Source: Ancrocorticia populi
GTDB taxonomy: Bacteria > Actinomycetota > Actinomycetes > Actinomycetales > Actinomycetaceae
NCBI RefSeq assembly: GCF_003123745.1
Contig: NZ_QETB01000003.1
Location: 326,449 to 390,448 of the forward strand
DNA: 64,000 bases
Direction: 5' to 3'
A program made the position numbers and the translations under genes. Each line of letters opens with the position of its first letter. Position 1 is the first letter of the stretch. The notes below the pieces were generated by a model, which saw only the letters and a list, made by a program, of their open reading frames with translations, made no database searches and was not told the origin of the DNA. Below are positions 18,931 to 27,817 of this stretch, in pieces.

Positions 18931-19863
18931 ATGAAGACCTTCACCCTCCCCGGCACCTCCCTCACGGTCCCCAGCGTGATCAGTGGAATGATGCGGGTCC
19001 AAGATCTGTCGGACGCCAAGGTCCGCGATCTCTATGAAACGGCCCGTGAGTGCGGCATCGATTTCTTCGATCACGCGGACATCTACGGCACCCCGATTCA
19101 CGCCTGCGAGGCCCGCTTCGCCGAAGCCCTCCGCCTCTCCCCCGCGGAGCGCTCCGAGATCACGATCCAGACCAAGGCAGGAATTGTCCCCTCCGGCCCT
19201 TACTTCGATTTCTCCTATGATCACATCATCGAATCGGTGAACGGTTCGCTCGAGGCTCTCAACACGGATTACATCGATATCCTCCTGCTCCACCGTCCAG
19301 ACATTCTGGTGGAGCCCGAGGAAGTAGCGCGCGCATTCTCAGAGCTAGCGGCGGCGGGCAAGGTCCGCAACTTCGGCGTCTCGAACCAGACGCCGGGGCA
19401 GATCGAGCTTCTCAAGAGGTTCGTGAAGCAGCCGCTGATCGTCAACCAGCTCCAGCTTTCCCCGACGCATGCCGAGATGATGGCTCAGGGCGCCGCGATG
19501 AATATGCCCCGCCTCAACCAATCCGCCAGCTACGATCTGGGTATCCTTGATTACTGCCGCCTAAATGACGTCACGATTCAGGCATGGTCCCCGTTCCAGA
19601 GCGACCTCGGCAAGGGAACCTATTTCGAGAATCCCGATTACCCAGAGCTGAACGAGGTGCTCAACAAACTCGCCAACTCCCACGGCGTGAAGTCTGAAAC
19701 AATCGCCACGGCATGGATCCTGCGCCATCCGGCAAATATGCAGGTCATCGCGGGCACCATGAATCCGGATCGCCTTCGCGCGATCGCGGCCGGAGCTGAC
19801 ATCAACCTCACCCGCGCTGAGTGGTACCAGATCTATCGCGCCGCCGGTTACACCGTGCCGTAA
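18931..19863 (+). CDS. Aldo/keto reductase of the YdhF type
   Basis: A 310-residue NADPH-dependent oxidoreductase with an (alpha/beta)8 barrel. The catalytic region FFDHADIYGTP has the conserved Asp and Tyr, LLHRPDILVEPEEVARAF follows, and the cofactor-binding end includes the segment VIAGTMNPDRLRAI. Its length and motifs match E. coli YdhF. The start is the ATG at 18931 with AAGGAG 9 nt upstream, not the longer open frame that begins just after the ABC-F stop. The physiological substrate is unknown. It ends 4 nt before the convergent HNH nuclease stop, with no room for a separate terminator. Confidence 0.9.
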   Translation: MKTFTLPGTSLTVPSVISGMMRVQDLSDAKVRDLYETARECGIDFFDHADIYGTPIHACEARFAEALRLSPAERSEITIQTKAGIVPSGPYFDFSYDHIIESVNGSLEALNTDYIDILLLHRPDILVEPEEVARAFSELAAAGKVRNFGVSNQTPGQIELLKRFVKQPLIVNQLQLSPTHAEMMAQGAAMNMPRLNQSASYDLGILDYCRLNDVTIQAWSPFQSDLGKGTYFENPDYPELNEVLNKLANSHGVKSETIATAWILRHPANMQVIAGTMNPDRLRAIAAGADINLTRAEWYQIYRAAGYTVP

Positions 19864-19867
19864 AGCC

Positions 19868-20584
19868 CTAACCCTTCGGTACCTCCTGATCCGGACACGA
19901 TGCGAGTACTCCGGCCATCGCATCGTGTTCGGCTTGGGTGACCCACAGCGAATACTTGTCCTTCACCCCGATCTGCCGCGCAACGTAATCGCATCGGTAC
20001 GCCTTGTTGGCAGGCAGCCAGGTGGCCGCGTCCCCATCAGACTTTTTCTGATTAGCCGGCCCGTCCACTGCAAGCAAGTTGTAGGGATCGTTCGCGAACT
20101 CCCGGCGCTCACCCTCACTGAGCTGTTGCGCGCCCTTTTGCCACGAATCCGAAAGAGCCACTACGTGATCGATCTGCACGGCCGTGGAGGTGTCCTGCCC
20201 ACGTACGAAATTGATCGCTGTGCCCGTGTATGGGTCGTCTAACGTGCCCGAAAGCACTACACATGTGCCGTGTTTATACGCCTTATCGGTGAGATCCCGG
20301 TCCAAAATATCGTTACGCGTATCGCACCCGTTGCGATCCACGTCCGCCCAACGCGGTCCGTATTCTTCGCGCGAGTACCCCGTTTTCGGCGCCCTTCCTT
20401 TGATGGGGAGAGTTTCGAGGGTTTCAGCTGCGCCCGTTTGTGACGACGACGAATTCCCTCCGCCGTCCATCCCATCTACGAAATAATCTGCACCGAAGCC
20501 GATCATGAGTACAACCGCAATAGCCAGCGCCACCCCGGAACTTCGATTCTTGCGGACATGAGTTCGGGCACCCGGCTTCGGCAA
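19868..20584 (-). CDS. Membrane-anchored or secreted HNH nuclease (DUF1524/GmrSD C-terminal type)
   Basis: A 238-residue protein with a basic N-terminus and one hydrophobic segment (about residues 17-32), then a Ser/Gly linker and an HNH-family domain. Motifs are VQIDHVVALSDSWQKGAQ, NLLAVDGPANQKKSDGD and WLPANKAYRC. Homologous actinobacterial proteins are exported nucleases, perhaps for DNA scavenging or competition. The TTG start at 20584 is preferred because AAAGGAG sits 5 nt upstream; a TTG ten codons earlier has no usable site. It is convergent with the reductase and divergent from the LuxR gene. The Ser run after the membrane segment is encoded by a GAC-repeat tract (20442-20452). Confidence 0.85.
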   Translation of the reverse strand: MPKPGARTHVRKNRSSGVALAIAVVLMIGFGADYFVDGMDGGGNSSSSQTGAAETLETLPIKGRAPKTGYSREEYGPRWADVDRNGCDTRNDILDRDLTDKAYKHGTCVVLSGTLDDPYTGTAINFVRGQDTSTAVQIDHVVALSDSWQKGAQQLSEGERREFANDPYNLLAVDGPANQKKSDGDAATWLPANKAYRCDYVARQIGVKDKYSLWVTQAEHDAMAGVLASCPDQEVPKG

Positions 20585-20692
20585 TTTTTCTCCTTTTATT
20601 GCACGCAATTCCAACCTTCGGAACTTTATCGCCCAATGAAGACAAAGTGGTAAACATAGTAGGTGTGGCCATCCACCAACGAAGGAGGGGAC

Positions 20693-22243
20693 ATGTCCAA
20701 TATGTCACCTGCTAGTCCGAGCACAATAGAGGGCGCGGCAGCTTACATAGCTGCGATTGAAAAGGCATTCAACTCGGGGGATCTGCAGAAGGTTTCTACC
20801 CTGATCGAGCATGATTTTGTCACGGCGTGGTTCGGGCTCTTGCCCAGCAGGTTCATTGAGATCGTCAACACGATTCGTCGCGACGGTGGCGACGTTTCCC
20901 CGTTCATACAATTCGTCGCAGCGTTCATGACTTCGCCTTTTCCAAGTACGGACGGAAACACCGAGCTCGAGGACCTCGCGATATCGGTGGAAGGACGGGG
21001 TTATCCCTACGACTCCTTCCTCTCCTACGCGCGCACTCTCGGATTACGGGTACAAGGGCGTTCCGTGGAGGCCCTCGAAATTGCGGATGAACTAGTGGCG
21101 GTGAACCGCGTGGCGTCCCTCTTCGATTCAACGATGGGATGGACGCTGTTCACAACCGTTCAGCACGGCGTTACCGCTATGCTTGCCGGAGACTTCGCGG
21201 CAGCTCTGACGAGCTTCACGTCCGCGCGCATGCATGCCACGATCCCTTCACTGGGCTTCTTTGTTCGCGATGCTTGCGTGAAGTCCGCCATGATCGAAGC
21301 GCTCTACGGGGATCCAGAACGTGCCCGCGGCCTGCTTCGCGAACTCGACCACACACCGCGTACCGCAAGCTGGGTAGAGGATGGCACAGATGCTCTCCGT
21401 ACCTTGATAGAAGCCGCCCTTGAAATCTCCGATACCTACGCAGCATTGGAAAAGATCGATGATATTCCGCTGAACGCCGTGGGAGAGATGTGGCCGTTCT
21501 ATATTGCGTGCCTCCAAAGAGTCATGATGCGGCACGGAGATAATCCAGAGGGCAATGCACGGTACCAGCATTATGAGGGTCTCCCCTTCCCTAAAGTGGA
21601 GCGGCAGGGCGTCACGGCCTCTGTTTTGCCGTTGTGGGGAGCTTACATCTCAATAGTCCACGGGAACCTTGACACAGCACGCGAACGCCTAGAAACTGCT
21701 GACCCCAATTTCCCTCCCGTTAAGCTTACGTTAGCGCTCATCGAGCTGCTCGGCGGACGCCCGCGTGAAGCACTAGACATCGCCTCAGCTCTCAGGGCTA
21801 AAACCACCGGCCTCAGATCTCTCGAATTACAACGCCTCGGCCTGGTTGCAGCCGCTCAGCTCCAGTTGGGATCGGTTGATGGGTGCCGCTCCGCCTTGAA
21901 AAGCGTGCTGAAGATAAGTGGCGGGCTGCGCCCCTACGAGGTTGTCTGGTTCCCTGTACCGGTACGAGAGTTCGCTGAAAATGAGTTTAAAGAATGGCCA
22001 AAGGCCACCACCAGCTCTGCGCCAGGATTCCGAATGTTCCCGGCATATCAGGATCGGCTGACCGATCGCGAATTGGAAATCCTTCGCTCACTCGCCAAAG
22101 GTCTCACCCGCGAACAGATAGCCAAAGCCGATTTTGTCTCAATCAACACCGTTAAAGGGCATCTGAGAGGCCTCTACCGCAAGCTCGGCGTCACCTCGCG
22201 TAACGCTGCGGTGATCGAAGGTGAACGGCGAGGTTTGTTGTAG
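20693..22243 (+). CDS. LuxR-family transcriptional regulator with helical sensor region
   Basis: A 516-residue regulator. The last ~65 residues are a LuxR/GerE helix-turn-helix: LTDRELEILRSLAKGLTREQ, then INTVKGHLRGLYRKLGV. The rest (~residues 10-440) is alpha-helical with repeat-like pairs (AREALDIASAL, SLELQRLGLVAAAQLQLG) resembling the TPR-type arm of MalT-like regulators. It has no Walker A motif, so it is not a full LAL/STAND protein, and no receiver domain. GGAGGGG 5 nt before the ATG at 20693 fixes the start. It precedes a CitT-type transporter on the same strand, with an inverted repeat and hairpin between them, and may control it. Confidence 0.88.
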   Translation: MSNMSPASPSTIEGAAAYIAAIEKAFNSGDLQKVSTLIEHDFVTAWFGLLPSRFIEIVNTIRRDGGDVSPFIQFVAAFMTSPFPSTDGNTELEDLAISVEGRGYPYDSFLSYARTLGLRVQGRSVEALEIADELVAVNRVASLFDSTMGWTLFTTVQHGVTAMLAGDFAAALTSFTSARMHATIPSLGFFVRDACVKSAMIEALYGDPERARGLLRELDHTPRTASWVEDGTDALRTLIEAALEISDTYAALEKIDDIPLNAVGEMWPFYIACLQRVMMRHGDNPEGNARYQHYEGLPFPKVERQGVTASVLPLWGAYISIVHGNLDTARERLETADPNFPPVKLTLALIELLGGRPREALDIASALRAKTTGLRSLELQRLGLVAAAQLQLGSVDGCRSALKSVLKISGGLRPYEVVWFPVPVREFAENEFKEWPKATTSSAPGFRMFPAYQDRLTDRELEILRSLAKGLTREQIAKADFVSINTVKGHLRGLYRKLGVTSRNAAVIEGERRGLL

Positions 22244-22361
22244 AGAGAGGCAACGTCGTCGTCGTTAAAAAAATACGTAAGGCCCCATACTAGTGGACGG
22301 CGGGACTTAGGTCTGCCAGAACAACGCATTCCCAAGGACTAGTCTCGAAACAGTATTGCTC

Positions 22362-22397
22362 TTGTCAGCAAATGCCGCGTCGCATCTGAGCTGACAA
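22362..22397. promoter_or_regulatory. Inverted repeat before the CitT-type transporter gene
   Basis: TTGTCAGC (22362-22369) is repeated inverted as GCTGACAA (22390-22397), centre-to-centre 28 nt. It is a candidate binding site, most simply for the neighbouring LuxR protein. The surrounding 270-nt gap holds no gene. Confidence 0.4.
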
Positions 22398-22438
22398 TCC
22401 TGGCGTCTCGTCCATCCAGACGGAATGCCTGTCCAATT

Positions 22439-22469
22439 AAGCAGGGTCAGCTTCAGTGTGACCCTGCTT
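22439..22469 (+). promoter_or_regulatory. 11-bp hairpin in the transporter 5' region
   Basis: AAGCAGGGTCA pairs perfectly with 22459-22469 across a 9-nt loop, about 50 nt before the transporter start. No T-run follows, so it is more likely an mRNA leader structure or protein site than a terminator of the LuxR gene. Confidence 0.5.
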
Positions 22470-22517
22470 CAGTTTGAGCGGGGCCGGTGTCCTGCGCGCA
22501 AGTCAGGAGATGCTGGT

Positions 22518-23915
22518 TTGAAAAAGCACTGGATGCTTCTAATGCTCGCAATAGTCACGTTCGGGTTAGTCACCTACGTGGTGCCGTTCCCCGAAACACT
22601 GAGCCACGAGGCGCGGGCAACGCTGGGAGTAGCTGCGTTCGCGATCATCGTGTGGATGACTCAGGCGGTCTCTCAGGGATTGTCCGGACTCATTATCGTG
22701 TTCTTGCTGGCAATCTCTGGTGCAACCGATCTCAATGGGGCTCTTGTTGGATACTCCAACAGCTCACTGTGGCTCATCGTGATCGGCTTCATCATGGCGG
22801 GCGCGATGGAAAAGTCTCAACTCTCCAAGCGTATCGCCCTCGCGCTAGTTCGCGTTGCCGGGGGCTCGCCCATCAAAATCTATTGGGCCGTGGCCGCCGT
22901 TCTTGCGGTTCTCACCTTCCTCGTGCCATCCATCACGGCGCGAACACTCCTCATGATCCCGATCATTCTGGGAATCGGAAAGGCTTTTGAGGCCGAGCAA
23001 GGCAACTCCAACATCGTCAAGGCACTCTTGTTCATCGTGGCCATGAGCGGCACCATGATGAGCATTGGCGTACTCACCGGTCACGTAGGCAACCCGATCA
23101 CGGCGGGCCTCATCGAAGGCGCCACCGGGGAGGCCGTCAGCTGGTCCGAATGGTTCAAGATCGGCGGGCTACCCGCGTTCTCACTGGCCGCCATCTCCGT
23201 CTTCATCATCCAGAAAATGTGGAAGCCCGAGGTAGGCACACTCGAATCTGCCGGAACCTATGTGCACCGCGAGCTCGCCGCTATGGGGCCGATCACCCGG
23301 GACGAGAAGTACACTGCCGTAGTGTTCGTGGCCACGCTCTTGCTGTGGGCAACCGATTCGTTCCACGGATTTGCAGTGGGCGTGATCGGGCTGCTCTCGA
23401 TCATCTTCCTTATGCTCCCTGATATCGGGGTCATGACCTGGAAGGAAGCCCAACCAAAGGTCCCGTGGGACGTCTTCGTGCTGTACGGTGCGGGCCTGTC
23501 CATGGGAACCGCGCTCACCACCTCCGGCGCGGCCGAATGGCTCGCGAGCACGCTGTTCAGCCCGCTCAACAACCTCTCGATTCCGATCCAGCTCATCATC
23601 ATGATCTGGGCCATCACACTGCTCCAAGTGTTCTTCACCGGCGGCGGGCCCAAGACAACTGCTCTGACGCCCATCGTCATCGCCCACGCCGTTACTATCG
23701 GGGCCGATCCACGGGCCTTCGCTCTGGTGCTCGGCATGAACATGCACCATCAGTACCTGCTGCCGGTTTCCAACATGCCCAACGCCGTTGCCATGGGAAC
23801 CGGGGAGATCACCTCCCGCGAGCTCAACAAGACCGGCGCCGTCATGAGCGTTCTGGGCGCGGCCTTCATGAGCCTTATGGTGGTGACTTACTGGACGTGG
23901 ATCGGGCTGGTTTAA
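22518..23915 (+). CDS. SLC13/CitT-type anion transporter
   Basis: A 465-residue polytopic membrane protein with a DASS-like layout: AVSQGLSGLIIVFLLAIS, then YSNSSLWLIVIGFIMAGAM, SITARTLLMIPI, and the second half-repeat GGGPKTTALTPIVIAHA. It probably moves a di- or tricarboxylate with Na+ or by exchange. It is a distant paralogue of the transporter at 10116-11615. TTG at 22518 is taken as start because AGGAG lies 8 nt upstream; the next ATG is five codons later. No catabolic enzyme accompanies it, so the neighbouring LuxR regulator is the only clue to its control. Confidence 0.88.
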   Translation: MKKHWMLLMLAIVTFGLVTYVVPFPETLSHEARATLGVAAFAIIVWMTQAVSQGLSGLIIVFLLAISGATDLNGALVGYSNSSLWLIVIGFIMAGAMEKSQLSKRIALALVRVAGGSPIKIYWAVAAVLAVLTFLVPSITARTLLMIPIILGIGKAFEAEQGNSNIVKALLFIVAMSGTMMSIGVLTGHVGNPITAGLIEGATGEAVSWSEWFKIGGLPAFSLAAISVFIIQKMWKPEVGTLESAGTYVHRELAAMGPITRDEKYTAVVFVATLLLWATDSFHGFAVGVIGLLSIIFLMLPDIGVMTWKEAQPKVPWDVFVLYGAGLSMGTALTTSGAAEWLASTLFSPLNNLSIPIQLIIMIWAITLLQVFFTGGGPKTTALTPIVIAHAVTIGADPRAFALVLGMNMHHQYLLPVSNMPNAVAMGTGEITSRELNKTGAVMSVLGAAFMSLMVVTYWTWIGLV

Positions 23916-23955
23916 GGGGTTAGCCGGCGGTACGAGACATCCGGTTCTACTCCCG

Positions 23956-25173
23956 CTATGCCACGGAGATCAGAAGCAGCAAGCCGGGGATCACGAGGAA
24001 TACGCCGAGGACCCACGAAACAACGTACAGCTTATTCTGAGCGCCGAGCCGCGCCAGCCAGAGCGCGCCCTTAACGGGCAGCGGACGCAGGAACGGCAGG
24101 CCGAAGATCACCGCGGCGCAGAACAGATTGTAGAGGACGTGCACGTAGGCGGCTTGCAGCGCGAGTTCGCCCTCGAACCCGGTGAATGCGAACGCGGCGA
24201 TAAGCGCGGTTAGTGTGGTGCCAATGTTGGCACCAACGGTGAATGGGAAGATCTGCTTGACCGTGAACTTGCCTGACCCCACGAGTGGCACGGCAAGGCT
24301 GGTTGTTGTAGATGATGACTGGACCATCACTGTGATGAGAGTTCCCGAAATGAGGCCGGAAATCGGGTTACGGCCGATCGCTGCGTGGAAGATTCTTTCG
24401 GCTCTTCCCACCATGAGCGCCTTGAGCATCTTGCCGATCAGGTTGATGACGGCCAAGATCAGCACGACTCCCAGAACGATCAGGATGATTCCTGCCCAGA
24501 CTTCCGGCAATGGGCTGACTAACCATTTCAGAATGTTGACGCCGGGATCGATGAGCGCACGCACCGCGCCTCCGATGCCCGCGAATGCGGCGGCAACGGG
24601 TCCACCTCCAGAGCCGCCCGTAGCCTCGGCGAGCCACGCCGATGAACGCTCGAGAATTCCAAACGATAGCTCGAGAGGCAGGAAGATCAATACCGAGAGC
24701 AGGTTGTACATATCATGTACGCTGGCCGCCCCGAATGCACGCTGAAAGACCAACTTGTCCTTCGCCATACCCAGACTCACCAGCGTGGAGGTCACGGTGG
24801 TTCCGATGTTTGCGCCCAGCAGGACGGGAATCGCAATTCCGATCGGCAACCCACCGGCCACCATGCCGACGGTGATGGCCGTGGTGGTGGATGAGGACTG
24901 GGTGAGAACCGTGGCAAGAATGCCGATCACAAGCCCAACGAACGGGTTGGAGGCGAACTGGAAAAGCTCGCCCGCCTGCCCTCCCGTTGCCATCGTGAAA
25001 CCGGCTCCGATTCCAGAGACAGCCGTGATCAGCACGTAGATCGCAGCCGCTACAAGGAGCCAGTCACGTGCTGTCTTACCCCGGCCGCTGGGCCTCTTAA
25101 CGCGGCTGGGCGCGTAAGGCCCTTCCCGAGGAGGCTCAGTGATCGGCTGTTCGCTGATCTGGGGCTCACTCAT
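23956..25173 (-). CDS. Na+/phosphate symporter (NptA/PF02690 type)
   Basis: A 405-residue membrane protein with the two inverted repeats typical of Na/Pi cotransporters: TQSSSTTTAITVG with GANIGTTVTS, and VQSSSTTTSLAVP with GANIGTTLTA. It takes up inorganic phosphate with Na+ (or exports it in some species). It has a ~50-residue charged, Pro-rich N-terminal tail before the first membrane segment. The ATG at 25173 is preferred; in-frame TTG and GTG starts further upstream lack ribosome sites. Two 11-nt GTTCAC direct repeats about 120 nt upstream look like a PHO box, so PhoP-dependent induction under phosphate limitation is likely. It is convergent with the CitT-type transporter. Confidence 0.9.
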   Translation of the reverse strand: MSEPQISEQPITEPPREGPYAPSRVKRPSGRGKTARDWLLVAAAIYVLITAVSGIGAGFTMATGGQAGELFQFASNPFVGLVIGILATVLTQSSSTTTAITVGMVAGGLPIGIAIPVLLGANIGTTVTSTLVSLGMAKDKLVFQRAFGAASVHDMYNLLSVLIFLPLELSFGILERSSAWLAEATGGSGGGPVAAAFAGIGGAVRALIDPGVNILKWLVSPLPEVWAGIILIVLGVVLILAVINLIGKMLKALMVGRAERIFHAAIGRNPISGLISGTLITVMVQSSSTTTSLAVPLVGSGKFTVKQIFPFTVGANIGTTLTALIAAFAFTGFEGELALQAAYVHVLYNLFCAAVIFGLPFLRPLPVKGALWLARLGAQNKLYVVSWVLGVFLVIPGLLLLISVA

Positions 25174-25294
25174 GGTCTGATCTAGGGCTTGGGCGCGATC
25201 CCCGGCAACTATAACTGCCGCGCTCACGCCACTACCGTCCAAACGATTTTGGCCATAGATAGAGTCTGGCGAGCGAACACAAACTCACGGCCAC

Positions 25295-25316
25295 CAATAA
25301 GTGAACATTAGGTGAA
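25295..25316 (-). promoter_or_regulatory. PHO-box-like direct repeats before the phosphate symporter
   Basis: On the minus strand GTTCACCTAAT is followed directly by GTTCACTTATT, two 11-nt units. Streptomyces PhoP binds tandem 11-nt units with consensus GTTCACC. The position 120 nt before a phosphate transporter gene agrees with that role. Confidence 0.65.
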
Positions 25317-25396
25317 CACTCCACGCACAATCAGTGTTGCCGTGATCGCGGAGACGTTGAGCCCGCCCTAAGTCCTACTTTCCCACGAGCGTCGGG

Positions 25397-25459
25397 GCCG
25401 GCCTACTGATTAGCTGAGCCGACTTACGGATTAGCGGGGCCAGCATACGGATTAGAAGG
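25397..25459 (+). repeat. Three degenerate 21-nt tandem repeats
   Basis: Units begin at 25397, 25418 and 25439, each starting GCC and sharing the core TACNGATTAG (first unit TACTGATTAG, other two TACGGATTAG). The sequence CCCACGAGCG occurs on both sides (about 25382 and 25485). The rest of the 390-nt gap between the symporter and TetR genes holds the PHO box and no gene. Confidence 0.65.
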
Positions 25460-25562
25460 CCGTGGGTCTGGCATGCCCAACTACCCCACGAGCGCAGCGA
25501 CCGGATGCTTCTCAACGTTGTGCTAGTAGCCGCAGATCCAGAAAGGAGCTCAATCCGGTCCG

Positions 25563-26162
25563 TTAGCGACCCGGCGTGACAAGGCGCGTTAGGAATGAAC
25601 GTAAGAGGCCGCAGGCATCGATGGAGGCCCCGGTGCCGTGCGGCGTGATCATGTCAACCGTCAGCCCACCGATGAAAGCGGCTATGTGCTGAGCATTGGT
25701 GCGCGGTGTCTGTGAGCCCAGCGCCGCGAGCGCCTCCTCCAGTACTGCGACTAAGTCCTCCCCCATTTGGCGAACCATGTCAGCGAATACTGGCATCGTT
25801 CGTGAGGCCATGACAAGCTCCGTGACCACGATGGCTTCCTCGCGGCGGTCCGCGTCAAGCGGGAGAACGTCCTCCACTATTTTTTGAAGGCCGGCTACAG
25901 CTGCGGTGCCACTCAGCCCGCGGAGGGCGCTGGCAGGGTGCATGGCAAGGCGCGCTCCCATCCGGTCCCCTGCCTCGCCAGCCACGGCGATAAGCAAATC
26001 CTCGTGGCTGCCGAAGTAGTGGCGCACAGAACCGACGTTGATTCCCGATTCGTCGGCTACCTTCCTGAGCGAGACGCTACCAATTCCTTCCGCAACAAGA
26101 AGGCGGAAGGCCGCCTCGACCACCTGCTGGCGGCGAAGGGCCGGATCCACCCGCCTACTCAT
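25563..26162 (-). CDS. TetR-family regulator coupled to an ABC-F gene
   Basis: A 199-residue TetR-like repressor. The N-terminal helix-turn-helix covers about residues 8-50 (RRQQVVEAAFRLLVAEG, SLRKVADESGINVGSVRHYF) and the C-terminal ~140 residues form the ligand domain. The ATG at 26162 overlaps the end of the upstream ABC-F gene by 8 nt, so the two are translationally coupled. The 18-nt perfect palindrome before the ABC-F start is its likely operator, making this an autoregulated pair in which a drug or metabolite releases expression. The ligand is unknown. Confidence 0.92.
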   Translation of the reverse strand: MSRRVDPALRRQQVVEAAFRLLVAEGIGSVSLRKVADESGINVGSVRHYFGSHEDLLIAVAGEAGDRMGARLAMHPASALRGLSGTAAVAGLQKIVEDVLPLDADRREEAIVVTELVMASRTMPVFADMVRQMGEDLVAVLEEALAALGSQTPRTNAQHIAAFIGGLTVDMITPHGTGASIDACGLLRSFLTRLVTPGR

Positions 26163-27807
26163 CACTACCCCATACGAGCTCGGAGCTTTCGTTAACTTCG
26201 CCGTCCGCACCGAAAACAAGGTATCTATCGAAGTCCCGAGCAAACCATCGATCGTGAGTCACTGCCAGAACCGTTCCCTCGTATGTCCGGAGCGCCTCTT
26301 GGAGGGCCTCGGCCGATTCTAGATCGAGATTGTCTGTGGGCTCGTCCAGCAGCAGCATCGTGGCCCCACCTAATTCCAGCAAGAGCACCTGAAAGCGAGC
26401 CTGCTGACCGCCGGACAGCGAATCGAAGTCCTGTTCTGCCTGATGGTTGAGCTCATAGCGGGCGAGGGCCCGCGATGCCTGTTCTCTTGCCATGCCGGAA
26501 CGGCGTGCATCTCCCCTATGCAAGATATCAAGGAGGCTCCGGCCCGCCAGATCTGGCCGGTCCCGGTTCTGCACGAACCATCCGGGCTGCACGCGCGCAC
26601 CGAGCTTTGCGATTCCCTCGTGTTCAACCGGCGCAATCGTAATATCAGGAGGTACTTGATCCGCCTCCGGCGTTGTTCCCCCAGCCGCCAAGAGCCGCAG
26701 AAAGTGGGACTTGCCCGAGCCGTTAGATCCCAGCACGGCCACACGATCGCCATACCACGCCTCAAAATCAAACGGGAAGATAAGATCTGTCAGCTCCAAC
26801 TGCTCGCACACAAGCGCACGCTTACCTGTGCGGCCGCCTCCTAGACGCATTTTGAGCTTGCGCTCGGCCGGCTGCTCCTCAGGCGGGCCCGCCGCCTCGA
26901 ACTTGGCCAGCCTAGTCTGGGCCGCCTTGTAGCGGGAAGCCATACCATCGTTGTAGGCGGCCTTCTCTTTATAGTTTTGGACTAGCCGGCGGAGCTTCGC
27001 ATGCTCCTCGTCCCAGCGGCGCCGTTGTTCGTCCAACCGCTCAAAGCGCTGATCCCGCGATTTGTGATAGCTGCGAAAGCTGCCCGAGTGAATCCAACAC
27101 GTGTTGCCGGCAGCCCCCACCTCAAGGGTGGCTATCGAGGTGGCCGTTTGGGCCAGTAGCTCGCGATCGTGACTCACATAGAGCACACCTTTCTTCGTTG
27201 CCTGAAGCTGGCTCTCTAGCCACCGCTTGCCCGGAACATCCAGCGAGTTATCCGGTTCATCTAGCATGAGGAGATCATGAGGTCCCCGAACCAGCGCCTC
27301 AAGAGCTAGCCGTTTCTGTTCCCCGCCCGAGAGCGTGGATACCGGGCGCTCGCGGCATTCATCGAATGACAAGCCCAATGCGGACACAGTGCACGTGTCC
27401 CACAAAACCTCTGCCTCGTATCCGCCCGCATCGCCCCACGCGGCTACTGCTCCGGCATAGGCCATCTGGGACTGCTCACTTCCTTTGGTGAGCATTGCAT
27501 GCTCGGCCGCCGCTAAGTTCTTGGCGGACCGTTGGATCGCGGCAGGTGCAACACCCAGCAATAGCTCGGCCACCGTCCCTCCCGTGACGAACTGGCGGAG
27601 TACGCCGAGGGTGCCAGACAACGTCACAGCACCCTCACTCGGCTGAAGTTCGCCCGTAATGATCCGCAGCAGCGTTGTCTTGCCAGCCCCATTGGCCCCG
27701 ATTAGCGCTAGCCGTTGACCTTCTCCCACATGAAAAGACACCTCGCGAAGCAGCGGACGGCCGTCAGGCAGCGTGTATGAGATCGAATTGAGGTCTAGAT
27801 GGCCCAT
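26155..27807 (-). CDS. ABC-F family ATPase
   Basis: A 550-residue protein with two ABC domains and no membrane segments. Domain 1 has Walker A GANGAGKT, signature LSGGE and LLMLDEPDNSLD. Domain 2 has GSNGSGKS, signature LSGGQ and MLLLDEPTDNLD. A long basic linker (~residues 235-320) carries many Arg/Lys, as in ribosome-acting ABC-F proteins. In the first Walker B, DEPDNSLD replaces the usual DEPTNHLD, and in the second DEPTDNLD does, so this is a divergent branch. It overlaps the downstream TetR gene by 8 nt and is preceded by a palindromic operator. An inducible drug-resistance role is inferred from the TetR pairing. Confidence 0.88.
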   Translation of the reverse strand: MGHLDLNSISYTLPDGRPLLREVSFHVGEGQRLALIGANGAGKTTLLRIITGELQPSEGAVTLSGTLGVLRQFVTGGTVAELLLGVAPAAIQRSAKNLAAAEHAMLTKGSEQSQMAYAGAVAAWGDAGGYEAEVLWDTCTVSALGLSFDECRERPVSTLSGGEQKRLALEALVRGPHDLLMLDEPDNSLDVPGKRWLESQLQATKKGVLYVSHDRELLAQTATSIATLEVGAAGNTCWIHSGSFRSYHKSRDQRFERLDEQRRRWDEEHAKLRRLVQNYKEKAAYNDGMASRYKAAQTRLAKFEAAGPPEEQPAERKLKMRLGGGRTGKRALVCEQLELTDLIFPFDFEAWYGDRVAVLGSNGSGKSHFLRLLAAGGTTPEADQVPPDITIAPVEHEGIAKLGARVQPGWFVQNRDRPDLAGRSLLDILHRGDARRSGMAREQASRALARYELNHQAEQDFDSLSGGQQARFQVLLLELGGATMLLLDEPTDNLDLESAEALQEALRTYEGTVLAVTHDRWFARDFDRYLVFGADGEVNESSELVWGSDE

Positions 27808-27817
27808 ACGCCCGAAT

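Noticed and set aside
25397..25459. 21-nt repeats considered as an origin iteron cluster
   Set aside because: No replication gene or AT-rich unwinding region is near, and the unit number is low.
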